From: Blumeriella jaapii | Lineage: Eukaryota > Ascomycota > Leotiomycetes > Helotiales > Drepanopezizaceae | NCBI GenBank assembly: GCA_009599575.1 | Contig: VWND01000078.1 | Coordinates: forward strand, 62,001-126,000 | DNA length: 64,000 nucleotides | Direction: 5' to 3' | In this document: positions 13,540 through 25,569 of the stretch, one piece after another | Numbering within the stretch: the first letter of the stretch is position 1 | How the letters are laid out: the number at the start of each line of letters is the position of its first letter | Translations under genes and position numbers: made by a program | Notes under the pieces: model-generated | What the model saw: the letters and a program-made list of their open reading frames with translations, nothing else | Databases searched by the model: none | What the model was told of the DNA's origin: nothing

Positions 13540-14655
13540 GTGGGAGCGACGAAATAATAGTAATGATGGTAGCGACGAGATGGTGGCGACGAAGTGGCGG
13601 CGACGAGGTGGCGGCGACGAGGTGGTGGTGGTAGTAGTAGTAATAATGGTAATAATAGCGACGAGATAGTGATGGTAATAGTAGTAGTAATGGTGGTGAT
13701 AACGACGAAATGATAGTGGTGGTAATGGCGACGAGATGGTGGTGGTGGTATTAATAGTAGTGTTAGTGGTGGTGTTGATAATAGTGTTGATAATAATATT
13801 AATAGTAGTATTAATGGTAGCGATAGTAAGGTGGTGGCGGCGAGATAGTAATAATGTTGGTGATAATAATGGTATTAATAATAGTATTAATGGTGGCGAC
13901 AGTAAAATGGTGGCGGCGAAATGGTGGTGGTGTTGATAATGGTGGTGGTGATGGTAGTAGTAATATTAATAGTAGTGGTGATGATGGCGACGAGGTGGCG
14001 GCGACGAGGTGGTGATGGGTGGTGGTGGTGGTGGTATTGGTAATGTTGATGGTAGTAGCGACGAAATATCGGCGACGAAAGTGGTAGTGGTAGTGGCGAC
14101 GAGGTGGCGGCGACAAGGTAGTGGTAGTAATGGTGATGGTAGTGTTAGTGGTATTAGTAGTAGTAGTAGCGACGAGGTATCGGCGACGAAGTGGTGGTAG
14201 TAGTAGCGACGAGGTGGCGGCGACGAGGTGATGGTAGTAATGATGGTGATAGTATTAGTAATAGTATTAATAATGGTATTGATAATAGTGTTGATGGTAA
14301 TGTTGGTAGTAGCGACAGTGAGGTGGTGGCGGCGAAATGGTGGTGGTATTGATGGTGATAGTGGTGTTAGTAATAATATTAATAGTAGCGACAGTAAGAT
14401 GATGGCGGCGAGGTGGTGGTAATAGTGGTAGTGGTGGTGTTGGTAATAGTATTAATAATGGTGTTGATGGTGGGCGACGAAATGGCGGCGACGAAATGGC
14501 GGCGACTAAATGGTGGCGGCGAGGTAGTGGTGGTGTTGATAATAGTGGTGTTGATAATAGTATTAATAGTGGTATTGGTAGTAGCGACAGTAAGATGATG
14601 GCGGCGAGATGGTAGTGGTGGTGGTAATGGTAGTGTTGATAAGGTTAATATTAAA
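13540..14655. repeat. Satellite block 2: GACGAGGTGGCGGC units and TGG/TAG trinucleotides
   Basis: The 14-bp unit here is GAGGTGGCGGCGAC, a variant of the block 1 unit, interspersed with (GGT/GTA/ATA)n. It is unusually G-rich for this compartment and shows few CpA-type changes on this strand. Block 3 (16,730-17,245) is the inverted counterpart. Confidence 0.85.
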
Positions 14656-14885
14656 AGGTAGTGTTTAATAAACGTACTAATAATTTAATATAAGTTTTTT
14701 AATATATATTCGAGGATTTGATTAATATTAAATATCGATTTAATATAATAAATTTATAAGTTTATAATTTTGTTTTGGTGTTAATACCGATTATACACCG
14801 ATTATACACCGATTATACTCGATAATACCGATTATACTCGGTGTAAAATCGTCACATCGATGTGAAAGTAAACCGCGCCATTTCG
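14656..14885 (+). repeat. Left arm of inverted repeat next to satellite block 2
   Basis: This stretch (…TTTAATAAACGTACTAATAA…, then GGTGTTAATACCG repeats and a TCACATCGATGTGA palindrome before GCGCC) is the inverse of 16,490-16,720. The two arms plus their satellites face each other across 14,886-16,490. I infer the ends of one element or a large inverted duplication. Confidence 0.65.
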
Positions 14886-15135
14886 GTGTTAACACCGATT
14901 AGCAACCGATTATACCCGGTTTTAAAACCGGATATATACCGATTATAATCGGTTTTAAAACCGATTGTAATCGATTAAAACCGGTAATAATCGGTGTATA
15001 CTCGGTTTTTTAAAACCGATTATAATCGGTATATACTCGGTTTTAAAACCGATTATAATCGGTATATACCCGGTTTTAAAACCGATTATAATCGGTGTAT
15101 ACCCGGTTTTGCAACCGGGTATAATCGGTTGTGAT
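14778..15135. repeat. Palindromic minisatellite of ACCGATTATAATCGGT units
   Basis: Repeated ACCGATTATAATCGGT palindromes alternate with ATACTCGG/ACCCGG and TTTTAAAA linkers, giving about 31-33 bp periods from about 14,900 to 15,120. Each unit is self-complementary, so the array could form multiple hairpins or cruciforms. It ends at GATCCGACCCTAG, immediately before the Ret-1 copy C fragment. Confidence 0.8.
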
Positions 15136-16089
15136 CCGACCCTAGATAAGCCGTACGGTAAATAACCTGATATTATTTATATTATAACGAAAACAACCGC
15201 AGCATTCGCGGTAGTTTCGGCTATAAACGACTATTTCCTAACCATTTCGTGAAATAGTTTTTTTTTATAGGTCTCGAAGCTTTTTTAAAAGTATTCGTTG
15301 ATAAACAGCCGTAATCCGACCTATTAGTTTTACGCGAAGCAAAGGCGTTAATCGGTTTTAATTACGATAAACTAATCGATTATTTTTACGATTTTAATAC
15401 AAAACTATTCAGCGCTTTTTGTAAAACGTGGAACCACGTTTAAAAGCTGGAATTTATTATTTACAAAGAAAAATCGTAAAAAGCCTTCGTCGCCGCGACG
15501 CTTAATAATATTATCGACGAAAAAGCTATTAAAACGTTCGTAAATCAAAACGATATTTCGATTAACGCTTCGTTGAGTTATTTTTTAAAAAAGCAAAGTA
15601 AATAAAATAATTTATACGATAAGCGAAACGCTATTTTTTTACAAACGCCAATAGCAAAAAAGCAAAAAACGGGTTAAAAAACTAAAAAAATTTGAAATTA
15701 AAAAGTTCGGTTTTATTTAATTAGTTTTTAAATTATATAAAATAAATTAAATTGCATTTATTAAAATTATGTTTTTTTTTGGTCGTAATTAAAAACGATT
15801 ACGTATATTGTTTGGGACAAAATATAAAACAGTAATATTTTATATTAATAAAATTTAATAGTTTTAGCTATAATCGAAGCATAGACTTTTCCGAAACCTT
15901 TTGCCATTGATTACTTTCAACAGATATAAAAGCAAAGCACTTTTTTAAATAGTATTATAAGCACGCAGTTTAATTTATACCTTTACTTATTTTTTTTTTC
16001 CTTTTTTCAGTCTTTTCTAGGGATTCTCTAAACTATTTTACCCACCGACATATGGCCGTATCAGTCTGGTTTTCCTACCTACTTTTATA
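15136..16089 (+). mobile_element. Ret-1 copy C, 5'-truncated 3' fragment with LTR
   Basis: It matches the 3' end of copy B (about 36,490-37,423): the last part of the extra frame, a purine-rich tract (GTTTGGGACAAAATA), then the 3' LTR (15,823-16,089). The frame contains the same segment as copy B (for example the YDFNT/LFSAFC and FNNIIDEKA regions), RIP-damaged. The break at about 15,136 falls exactly at the end of the palindromic minisatellite, so the truncation is a junction with that array. After the LTR comes ATTAT/TTAT. Confidence 0.8.
15823..16089 (+). repeat. Ret-1 3' LTR (copy C)
   Basis: This LTR is 267 bp. Start TATAAAACAG (RIP form of TGTAAAACGG), end TTTTATA. It keeps the GACATATGGCCGTATCAG segment shared by every Ret-1 LTR here. 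Confidence 0.85.
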
Positions 16090-16490
16090 TTATATTTACG
16101 ATTAAAACTTAAAAGCCAAAACAAATATATACCGTTTTCGATTCGAAAATACGATATAAAAAAAAACGAAAGCGAGAAAACGATAATCCTAACAAAAAAT
16201 TTTAAAATCCTAAAACTTTTAACGATTTTTTTTACTTTTCGAAATGCAATCGCTGCTAAAAAACAAAGCACCGCATAGCTAATTATTTAAAAATCGAATA
16301 TTATAAATATAACAAAAAAAGTATATAACTTTAAATTGCTTCGAAGCTAATAAATTTAAAAATTCGGAAAAAACTTTCGTTCGATTTTAATTTCGTCGCT
16401 GCTAATAAAATCGAGCGAAAAAAAAACGACAAAAAATAATAATTTTAATCGAAATTAAAAAAGCTCAAAGTGAAACTCGTACGAAACGAG
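16090..16490 (+). other. Unassigned AT-rich relic between inverted arms
   Basis: A forward frame rich in Lys, Arg and Asn can be read piecemeal (KKLSFDFNFVAANKIERKK region near 16,360-16,430), but no family is recognisable. Its place between the arms makes it a candidate remnant of the coding part of the satellite-bearing element. Confidence 0.35.
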
Positions 16491-16720
16491 CTTTTATCGA
16501 TTGCGGCGCGGTTTACTTTTACATCGATATAACGATTTAACACCGAGTATAATCGGTATTACCGAATATAATCGGTGTTAATACCGATTATACTCGGTGT
16601 TAACACCGAAACAAATCTATACAACTAAATTAATTAAAATCGATATTTAGTATATATCAAACCTTTCGAATTTAAATTAAAAAATCTTATATTAAACTAC
16701 GTTTATTTAATATTACATTC
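16491..16720 (-). repeat. Right arm of inverted repeat next to satellite block 3
   Basis: This is the reverse complement of 14,656-14,885: GGCGCGGTTTACTTT, the ATCGAT palindrome region, then several ACCGAGTATAATCGGTGTTA repeats and the TAAATATCGATTT-like AT segment. It leads into satellite block 3, mirroring the left side. Confidence 0.65.
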
Positions 16721-16729
16721 AATAATATT

Positions 16730-17245
16730 TTCGCTGCCACCATTTCGCTGCTACCATTTCGCTGCCACCACCTCGCTGCCACCACCTCGCTGCTATCATT
16801 TCGCTGCCACTATTTTCGCTGCCACTATCTCGCTGCCACCATTTTGGTGCCACCATCTCGCTGCCATTATCTCGCTGCCATCACCTCGTCGCTACCATTA
16901 TTACTACTATTACCATTATTACCACTATTACCACCACTACCATTATTACCACTATTACTACCTTACTACTACCATCATCATTACCATCATCATTATTACC
17001 ACCACCATTTCGCTGCCACCATTTCGCTGCCACTATTTTGTCGCTATTCTTATTACTACCACTACCACTACTACTACCACTATTATTACTACCACCATTA
17101 TCACCACCACCACCACTATTACTACTATTACTATTATTTTGCTGCCACCACCTCGCTGCCACCACCTCGCTGCCACTACCTCGTCGCTATTACTATCACT
17201 ACTATTACTATTATTATCACTACTATTATCACCACCATTTTTCTG
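16730..17245 (-). repeat. Satellite block 3 (inverted): CTCGCTGCCACCAC units
   Basis: This is the reverse complement of the block 1 unit, tandemly repeated (16,735-16,880 and 17,000-17,190), separated by (CCA/TTA/CTA)n trinucleotides. All the His, Pro, Leu and Tyr-rich open frames here come from the repeat and are not genes. Confidence 0.85.
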
Positions 17246-17261
17246 CCACCATTGTAACTAT

Positions 17262-17312
17262 TCAGCTTATTCGGCTGTTCGGCTATTCGACTGTTCGGCT
17301 GTTCGGCTTTTT
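17262..17312 (+). repeat. TTCGGCTG minisatellite
   Basis: This is a short array of about five TTCGGCTG/TTCGACTG units next to satellite block 3. A small return of GCAGCGAARTAATA units follows at 17,340-17,380. Confidence 0.75.
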
Positions 17313-17443
17313 GTTATCTTTTCTAGCAAAATAGTATTAGCGAAATAATAATAATAGCAGCGAAGTAATAGCAGCGAAAAAACAAATGTAATAAACTTTT
17401 ATATTTTTTTGAAAATACAAATGATAATAATAATGGTGGTGGT

Positions 17444-17709
17444 TGTGACGATTTAATCAGTCGGAGGGCTGGAAGATCAGTCAACTGGTCGCCGTGTTTA
17501 TATGGTATAAAAAACGAGCCTTTGGTTTTATAACAAAAATATTCATTTAAAATTAACAACTGCAGAAAACAGAGGTTATTTAAAAAAAAAAGCCTTATAT
17601 ATATAAATAGTTTCTATAATTGATAAAAAGACCTATCAGGAAACCAAAAAGCTTGCAATTATACGTAGTTGCTAAGATGATACGAAAAGCAAAAAAGTGA
17701 ATCGTTATA
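17444..17709 (-). repeat. Ret-3 3' LTR (copy 1)
   Basis: This LTR is 266 bp with ends TGTGACGATTTA and ATCGTTATA (RIP form of ATCGTTACA), an inverted TG..CA pair. It pairs with the solo LTR at 47,488-47,757. It lies against a TGG microsatellite on the left. Confidence 0.85.
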
Positions 17710-19706
17710 TTATTCCTCCGTCCGAAAAAAGCGCGCTCTCGAGCTTTTATTTATTAATACGTCGCTATCCAAGTAATCGTACGAATTTAAATCTTCGGAA
17801 TACGCTTTCAGCCAGTTTATAAGTTTTGCAAAAAAACCGGAAAGCTTTTTATACGCCAAATAAAAATCGCGCATTTTCAAAAAAGCGTATATAAAATCAA
17901 ACGCGAAGTACTACGTAAGATTTTTATTTAAGCTTATTTAAAAAGCTTTGTACTAAAAAGTTTTCCGCTGCATTTAATAAGCGATTAATTTTTCGATTTT
18001 GTATTTAAGCTTATTAATTATATTAATTAGTTAAAAGCTGAGTTAATCTGATCTGAAAACGCGTCGTTAGCTGCTTTACGCAGTCGATTAGCATAAAAAA
18101 CTAAATATACGTTTATAATATTAAAAAAGTCTAGCTTAAAAGCGTTATCGAAAATTTTGGCTACGATTTTGAAAAAGCCGTTTGTAAAATTGTCGAATTT
18201 ACGAAAGGGCCGGAAAGTCGGAAATAAACGCATATCGAACTATACGTAATCGCCAACGTTAAAATCGATCGCGCGGCGAAACTTATTCGCATTTTTTTTT
18301 ATTTTGTCGTAAGCTTATTAAAAATGCGATTTAGCGAGATTCCAGGCGTCGTAATAGCGGCGAGCGTACGCACGAGCTTCGTTTGCGTTTAGCTTATATA
18401 AAAAATTAAAAAAAAAAAAAATATCGAGCTTTTAATTTCAATTGATATAAAAAGTATAATCGTATACAATTTCAAAAAGTAAAAAGCCACCTAGATTTTC
18501 GTAAAAAAAAACTATTTAAGCGAAATCTATTATTAAAAGAAATTCGCTCTAATCGTTTTGATAAAAATTTACGAAAAATCGAAATCGTTTTTTCAAATAT
18601 TAATTATAAATTTCGGTTTGTTCATCGGTTTCGAAATAAACGGCTATCGAAAATTTCAATTGCGTACCGAGTATTTTGTTTAATTCAAACCAAAAGGTAA
18701 ACTAATACTAAAAGCCACAATCGCTAATAATACTATTTGAAAAGCCAAAATACCTATATACGTGAAATATATACAATTTAACGAAGTTTCGAGCGTCGAT
18801 ATTTTTATAGCAAAAAATCGAAATAGCTTGTTTAAAAAAGCGATTTATTATTACGAATACGTTATCGTAACCGTATTTGTTTTTATTAAAGCTGCAAAAA
18901 TTTATTGTAACATGCTTCCAAAAATGGTCAAAAACAGAAAAAGGCTGAAAAAGGCCGGAGCGCTTATTTTTTAGAATAAAACTTTTTCGATAAGCGTGGC
19001 AATTGCGATAATATTATTTTACAAAAGCTATTATACCTCGCTAATAATATTAATTCGAAAGCAATTGCGTAATTTTACGAGCGTTGGAATAAGCGATAGA
19101 AATCTGGTCGTGCACTTTTCGTATAAAGGCCAGGCGTAAATAATCGACGTTTGGAATTATTAAGCGACCGTAATATAATAATAAATCGCGTTTAAATATA
19201 TACGAAAACGGAATATTATTATCGTCGTTTTTTTTCGTAGCGTTTCGTACAGCTTTTTTTCGAAGGGCTATCAGGCTGCTAGCTGTGCGATTAACGTAAA
19301 AAATTTAATTAACGACACGAAATGCGAAAAAGAAATCAATTATTTCAACGATAAAAACAGCTGTTTCGAAGGCCGTAAAAAATCGAAGTTTTTCAGTTAA
19401 AAAGCGGTAATCGATCTGATCTGTTCGAAAAAAAGTTTGCAGACGCTGAATGCGTTTAAAAAAGTTTTAACGGTCGAATTCGCTTATACGACGTATTAAT
19501 ACGTTAATTAAAAAATTGTGTTTATTTGGTTTGTACGTAATAAAAAAGTTGTAATCGGCGAAAAGCTCGGCCCAGCGTGCTTATCGAACGTTTAAAAATT
19601 TAAAAGTTATAAAATATTTTAAGGTTTTATAATTAATAATAATTTTAATTTAATAAATTAAGCTAATTAATTCAGTACGAAAATTATTAAAAAATCCTAC
19701 GATTGC
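17444..19706 (-). mobile_element. Ret-3 copy 1, 3' part (chromovirus, split by Ret-1 copy B)
   Basis: Read on the minus strand, this is the downstream half of a Ty3/gypsy element. It contains RNase H up to the break at 19,706, integrase (about 19,560-18,300), the Pol C-terminus with MRLFPTFRPFRKFDNF..FKIVAKI and NVYLVFYANRLRKAA (18,233-18,027), a damaged chromodomain (about 18,010-17,830), the tail LINWLKAYSEDLNSYDY (about 17,820-17,730), and the 3' LTR at 17,444-17,709. The chromodomain after integrase is characteristic of chromoviruses. The upstream half resumes at 37,424. Confidence 0.85.
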
Positions 19707-19972
19707 TGTAAAACGGTGATACCTTGTATTAATAGGAGTTGGTAGTTTTAGCTATGGTCGAGGCATGGATCCCTCCGAGACCCCCTACCATTAACTATTT
19801 TTAACAAATATAAAAGCAAAGCATTTTCTTAGATAATATTATAAGGACGCAGTCCAATTTATACTTTTATTTATTTATTTTTTTTTTTTTCAGTTTTTTC
19901 TAGGGATTTCCTAGATTATTTTACCTACCGACATATGGCCGTATCAGTTTGGTTTTCCTACCTATTTTTACA
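19707..19972 (+). repeat. Ret-1 5' LTR (copy B)
   Basis: This LTR is 266 bp, TGTAAAACGGTGATACC to TATTTTTACA. It retains a TATA-like ATATAAAAGCAAAGC segment in the position expected for the LTR promoter, and the TCTAGGGATT half of a palindrome. Confidence 0.9.
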
Positions 19973-20599
19973 TTTGGTAATTTACGCAAAAATTCAAATT
20001 TCGGTGTTTCGTTTTTATATATTCGCCGATGCATTTTTTAAATTCATAATTAAAATCGATTTCGATATTTCGCTATTACGGCTTAAAAAACCTTTTATAT
20101 AGTATTGTTCGCAGCTGCATTATATAAAAGACTTCTAATAGCTTCTTTTATTTTGCGCACAATTATTAAACTACAAAAATGCAATATATTTTAAAAACGT
20201 TTAAAATTACGATTAAGCAATTTTAAACCGTGCGAAGTTTAAAATACGAAAGTCGCTTTTTTGTTTAAAAATAATAAATCGAATATTAGTTCGTACGCTT
20301 CGACCGCTGCGCTCGGCCTTTTTAAACTAGATCTTTTTTAATCAAACGCCTGGCGAAAACTTAACCTTTTGATTTTACGTTTTATAATTGTAGCAATTAC
20401 AATTTGCGGCTTTTTATTAAAAATAGTAAAAAAATGGCTGTACGTGCATTAGCTTAAACCACGGAATATCGAAACCGTGGATTATATAGCAATATTATAT
20501 TAATTCAGTTAATTTATTAAAAAATAAGTTTTTTAATATACGATTCAAATATTTAAACGCAATTTTATTTTATTTAATTTTTTTAAAAAACACAAAAAC

Positions 20600-21900
20600 C
20601 TTTTTGATAGTTTCCTTATTAAAAACGATTTCTTTTATACTGAAAACTTTTAATTTGCAATTTTAAAAAACACTTATTTATTTAATTTAAACCTTATCAA
20701 TATTTTCGCTAATATTATAAACAACGACGCTTTTCGTTTTTTTATACGAGGCCGCATGCCCTTTTTTAGCTCTTTTAATACACCTTTATTTAATAGCGCC
20801 AATATTACCGATTTTATCGAAAAATATAAAAAAACTTATAAGAATTTCGAAGTTTTTAAAACTAAAATATTCGATAAGCTTTTTTGCTACTATAACCTAA
20901 TTACTAAAAATATTATTAAATCGATAAATAAATAAAAGGCTATTAAGGTTCGAAACTGGCGCAAATTAGTTAAAATTTTAAAATCGGAATTCCGAAACTA
21001 CGATCGCTAACAAATCCGCGATATCATCGCTTTTTTTAAGCAGTTTGTTATAACAATTCGCTAAGCCAAAAAACTTAAAACTTATTATCGTATTTATACG
21101 AAAGTTTTTAACGTTTTCGTTAACAAAAAAGTTTTAAACGAAATTAAACAAAAAAAATTGTTTTTATTTGGCTTTCCAATTAGCATTCGTAATAAAATTA
21201 TTAAGCATTTTAAAATTAATAAACAAAATTTTAAAACTTTCGATTAATATTTTAAATTTATAAAATTTGTTTTTAAACAAAACCAAAGCGAACGTATTAT
21301 TAAAACTATAAATTAAAAAAATCTTTTTTTTTCATTTATAAAAAAAACGTGGAAGCTTTAATACAAGAATATGCCTAGCTATTAAGAATTACCGAAATCG
21401 CCAAAAAACAATCAATTATTATATTATTTAATCGTTTGTAAAATTTACAAGCTTGGAAAAGCTTAATAAAAATATCGAAACTTTCGTATTAAAATTTACC
21501 GATATTAAAATTTAAAAGCTTTAAAACAAAATCGAAGATTTTATACAACAGCAGAAAAAACTTTTTTACGTTAACTCGGATAATAAAAACGATTAAAATA
21601 GCTTTTATAATAATTATTTTTTTTAAAATACGCGAAGTAATTAGCTTCGCCAAGCCACCGTAAAAGTAATAGCTGCCCAATAGCAACTTTTTCGTGCTAA
21701 CGATCAGAATCAGCGAAATATTAATTATAATAACGATTATCAAAGGAAAAAAAACCAACGCGAAAACCAAAATCGCGGCTACCAAAATAATAAAAATAAT
21801 TATTAAAACAAATCCCGTGGCCTTAAATACGGATTTTGTGACAATAAAAAAATTTATTACGAAAAATCTTATATTCGCTTAAAATGCAAAGCATTTAATT
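20600..21900 (+). pseudogene. Ret-1 gag relic (copy B)
   Basis: Segments equivalent to copy A gag are readable in the plus direction, including LFGFPISIRNKIIKHF at about 21,166-21,215 and a damaged Cys/His knuckle KYGFCDNKKIYYEKSY at about 21,825-21,872. First Cys, His and last Cys are Tyr, as expected from RIP on either strand. No uninterrupted Gag frame remains. Confidence 0.55.
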
Positions 21901-22689
21901 TTTGTATAAACAATAGTATTTGTTATATTAATAAATACGAAGCAATCTGCCTCGAACCGACGAAAGCAAAAATAAACCCTTTTAATAAAGCTGAAAATCA
22001 GAACTGATTAAATATTATTCGCTTAAAAATGAAAGGTACGAAATAAAACGATTGCTTAAAAAACAAAAAAAATGTAAAAACGATTTTTATTAATAAAAAA
22101 AAAACATTCCAAAAGGCGTATTACTTAAAAAGAAAATTCTTATTTTAAATATGAATAAAATTTAAATATATAAATAAAAAACAAATATATATATTACTAA
22201 TACAAATATCGCATTTGCAAATATTATAGCTGCATAATTAAGCCAGCGAATTATAAAAAAGCAAAATGCTTCTGTTTTATTCGCCAAACCAATTAATATA
22301 AAAAAAAACGTTAAAATCGAAAAGGAAAAAAATTTTGAAATTCGAAAAAAAACCGATAAAACTATCAGAAAAACGCTTATAATAAAAAAAATTAACGATA
22401 ATATAAAAAATATCGATATCGATATTCCGGTTTAAATTATTTAAAAAATACCAGCTTTTAAGCGCCTACTATTAATACGAAGCGAAAAATAAATCGATAA
22501 ATATATTAATTTCGAAGCCGTCGACAAAGCTATTAAAAAAATTATAAAACAGAAAATTAAATTGAAATTCAGCGATTTATTTAGCATAAAAAAAAAATTC
22601 GACAAAATTATTAATAAACAAATTTCTATATTAAAAAAAAACGAAAAAATTAAAATCATCCGAAAAAAAAACGATTTTAAATTAAAAAA

Positions 22690-23260
22690 AAACTAGAAAA
22701 AAATTTATAATACCGCAATTAATTTAGCCGATAAAAAAGAATTCTCGGAAAAAGTCAGCTTTTTAGCCCTTGTTATAAAAACCCAAAAATCAAAACGACG
22801 AAATTGCCCGTATACGGCTATAAAAGCGTTAAAAATAAAAACAATGCTTAAAAAAAGCACGACCGCTTTCGTTCTATTCGATAATAAAACCGAAATTAAT
22901 TGCATAAATCAAAAAACAGCCGAAGCTAGTAATATCTCGATTATTACCGATAAGCGAATAATTTATACTATCGTTAATAAAAATATTATTAAATTTAATA
23001 AAATTGTACGAAATATAAAAATCGACGTTGAAAATATTATTATTTATAAAAACTTTTTAATAATAAAAAAATACTTTTATTTTATTATTTTTGAAATATT
23101 CTAAATTTTGGAAAGTTTCGTCAGCTTTAAATACACCGAAAACGGCCAGATAAAAACCTTTTTCTAAAACTAAAACCGATTTTTTCAAAATCAAATTATC
23201 GTCGCCGGCGATAAAATCTTTTTAATCGACGTTTTATCGGAAAACGAATAGCCGGCTTTA
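22690..23260 (+). pseudogene. Ret-1 protease relic (copy B)
   Basis: The plus-strand frame at 22,844-23,102 reads TTAFVLFDNKTEINCINQKTA, matching the retropepsin pattern of hydrophobic-Asp-x-Gly-Ala-Glu-x-Asn. The active-site Gly is Lys (GGA to AAA) and the following Ala is Thr (GCC to ACC), both G-to-A changes. It lies between gag and RT as expected for a Ty3/gypsy pol. It is non-functional. Confidence 0.65.
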
Positions 23261-23599
23261 GTTTTAAAACAAACGCTAAGCTATAATAAAACCTGGAAAA
23301 TACTCGACCAAAAGCATTTACGTCGTTAATCGAAATGGCACCGCGAGTAAAATTGGTTAATATTAATATTTTTGGCTATTAATTCGGAAATAAAAGTTCC
23401 GAAGATTTCGTTTTCGTATTAAACAAACCCGACCTATATATTTTATTTTTTTGTATTAATATCAGCACTTTTTACAAACGCAAAATTAATAAAATACGAT
23501 TCGTAAATTTTAATAAATCCGATAAAAATATTTCCGAAAAAATAAACGATTAATTTGAAAAAAATAAAACAATAAAATTATTTTAATCAATTATTAGCG

Positions 23600-25010
23600 A
23601 ATTCGAAAGACTTATCACCGGCCGATTTTCTAGCTTATTATTTAGCAGCCGATTTACAAAAAAACGATTTAATAATTTAGCAATCGGAATTTAATTTTTG
23701 CTAAAAAAAAAAAAGATTTTGTACGAAGTTTTACGCAACCGAAAAAAAACTATAGCCTTCGATTTTACCGAAATAAATTAATTCAGCTTTAACGTTATAT
23801 TTTATATCGATATTAAAACCGTGTTTTACGAAGCTTAGTAAAAAAAAACCTTTTTAATTTCTAAAGCTTTTTAGAATAAAATAGTCGAAATGCTAAAAAA
23901 ACGAATTAAGCAAAAGATTTTCGAATTCTGCCACGGCCTATATAAAAACAAATAGTTTATCGTTGCGAAAAAAAAAAAAAGTATTTATAAACTTATTACC
24001 GCAATCGTCGAAATAAACAAAATAATAATACGAAACGCTAACGTGCTATTTAACGTCGATTAATTTTCGAACGAATTCGCAAAACTAACGATCGCTTTTT
24101 TTTTCGATCTGTTTTTCGGCTACGACTATTTAATATTTAATCTACGATTTCGAAATATAACGGCAATTTAAATATTAATCGGTTTATTACGTATAACGAA
24201 AGTATTTATAAAAATTATTAATTTAATCGCTTAATTCGTAAAAATCGTATATAAAATTTTTATAATTTGCATTTCTGATATTGCTTTTTTTTACGTTAAC
24301 GACGTCGAAATAAAAAACCTTAGATTATATTATAATAATAAAAAGATTTTTTTTAAAATTCGACGTTATATAATAAAATATATTTAAAATATCGATAAAA
24401 TTATAATCTGCTTCGAAAAAGTTAAAGCTATTATTAGCTTTCGATTAAAATTTTATATATTCGAAATAAATATCGTTGGTTATATAATTAATAGCGTTAG
24501 CCGCTATTTTTAACGAAAAAAAATTAAAAAGATCTGCGAATAAAAAAAATGTAAAAATATTACCGAAGCCAAAGCTTTTATTAGCGTTATAATTTATTAT
24601 CGCAATTAAATTAAAAACTTTTTTTAAAAAGCTATATTTATTTACGCTACGATAAAAAAAAAAATCGATTTCGTTTAAAAAAAAAAGCAAAGCAAAATTA
24701 TAAAAGTTTTTAAAAACGATTTTTTATCGGCTTTATCGCTTATACGGATCGATTATAATTCAGACGCAAAAAAAATCATTTTAATTATCGACGCTAATAT
24801 CTTCGGTTAAAAAGCTGTATTGCAATAAATCGATAAAAACAAAAAACGGCATTTTTTACGATTCGAAAACGGCTTATAATTTTTCGCGAAAATACGCTAC
24901 GATGCTATTAAACGAAAATATCGAGGCGCTTTTAAAATAATAAAAAAAATAAAAAGCGATTATACGGCGTATATTTTATTTTGAAAATAAACGCAAAAGT
25001 TTTTATCGAT
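23600..25010 (+). pseudogene. Ret-1 reverse transcriptase/RNase H relic (copy B)
   Basis: Frames interrupted by TAA/TAG read EFAKLTIAFFFDLFFGYDYL (about 24,067-24,128, matching the 'DLFSGYDQ' box), then FFYVNDVEIKN (about 24,285-24,320, matching the FxDDV catalytic box with one Asp to Asn), GYIINSVSRYF (about 24,478), and an RNase H start with IILIIDANIFG (about 24,775-24,810). Order and spacing are those of fungal Ty3/gypsy pol. Catalytic residues are lost, so this copy is dead. Confidence 0.8.
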
Positions 25011-25569
25011 TAATTAAATAAAAAAGCTAATAATTTATTAAAAGCGCTTGTTATTAATTAAATAGTTTAAATGCGATTTATAAATTTCGAAATCAAATAT
25101 ATTAAAAAAACAATTAATACAGCGGCAAACGGCTTTTCCAAACGAAAACGATTTTATTCGTTTAATTTCGCTAAATAAAACGAATAAAATATTAACGAAT
25201 AAATTGCTAACGAAATCGGCTGTTTCGTTATTTGCGCTTTGGGTTTTATAAAGCTAAAACTATTCGCGTTGTTATTTCGGCTGGCATCGCGAATAAAAAA
25301 CATTAATTTTCGGGCCGAAAAAGCATTCGCGTTATTATTTCGATTAGCACCGCGAATGGATTTAACCGAAAGCGATCGGAATAAGCCGATTAACGACGAA
25401 AATAAATTTTTAATCGATAATTACGAAACCGAAGATTTTTATTTAATCGTATATTATTTAACTATTTTATTTAAACTATTTAGCGTGCTAAACCATTAGT
25501 TTAAATTATTTAAAAACCAAGCTTTCGATTATATTTTAGCCGATAAAAAATTATATAAAATAAAAAATA

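Noticed and set aside
13736..14598. Val-rich and Gly-rich ORFs in satellite block 2
   Set aside because: They are repeat artefacts for the same reason; both strands are open.
14778..15135. Possible CRISPR-like array of regularly spaced palindromes
   Set aside because: The units have no unique spacers, the spacing is simply the repeat itself, and the genome is fungal with introns.
17265..17312. Possible telomere-type repeat
   Set aside because: The unit TTCGGCTG is not TTAGGG or a known variant, and the array is internal and only about 50 bp.
16844..17348. His/Tyr/Pro/Leu-rich ORFs in satellite block 3
   Set aside because: These are translations of CCA/TTA/CTA repeats.
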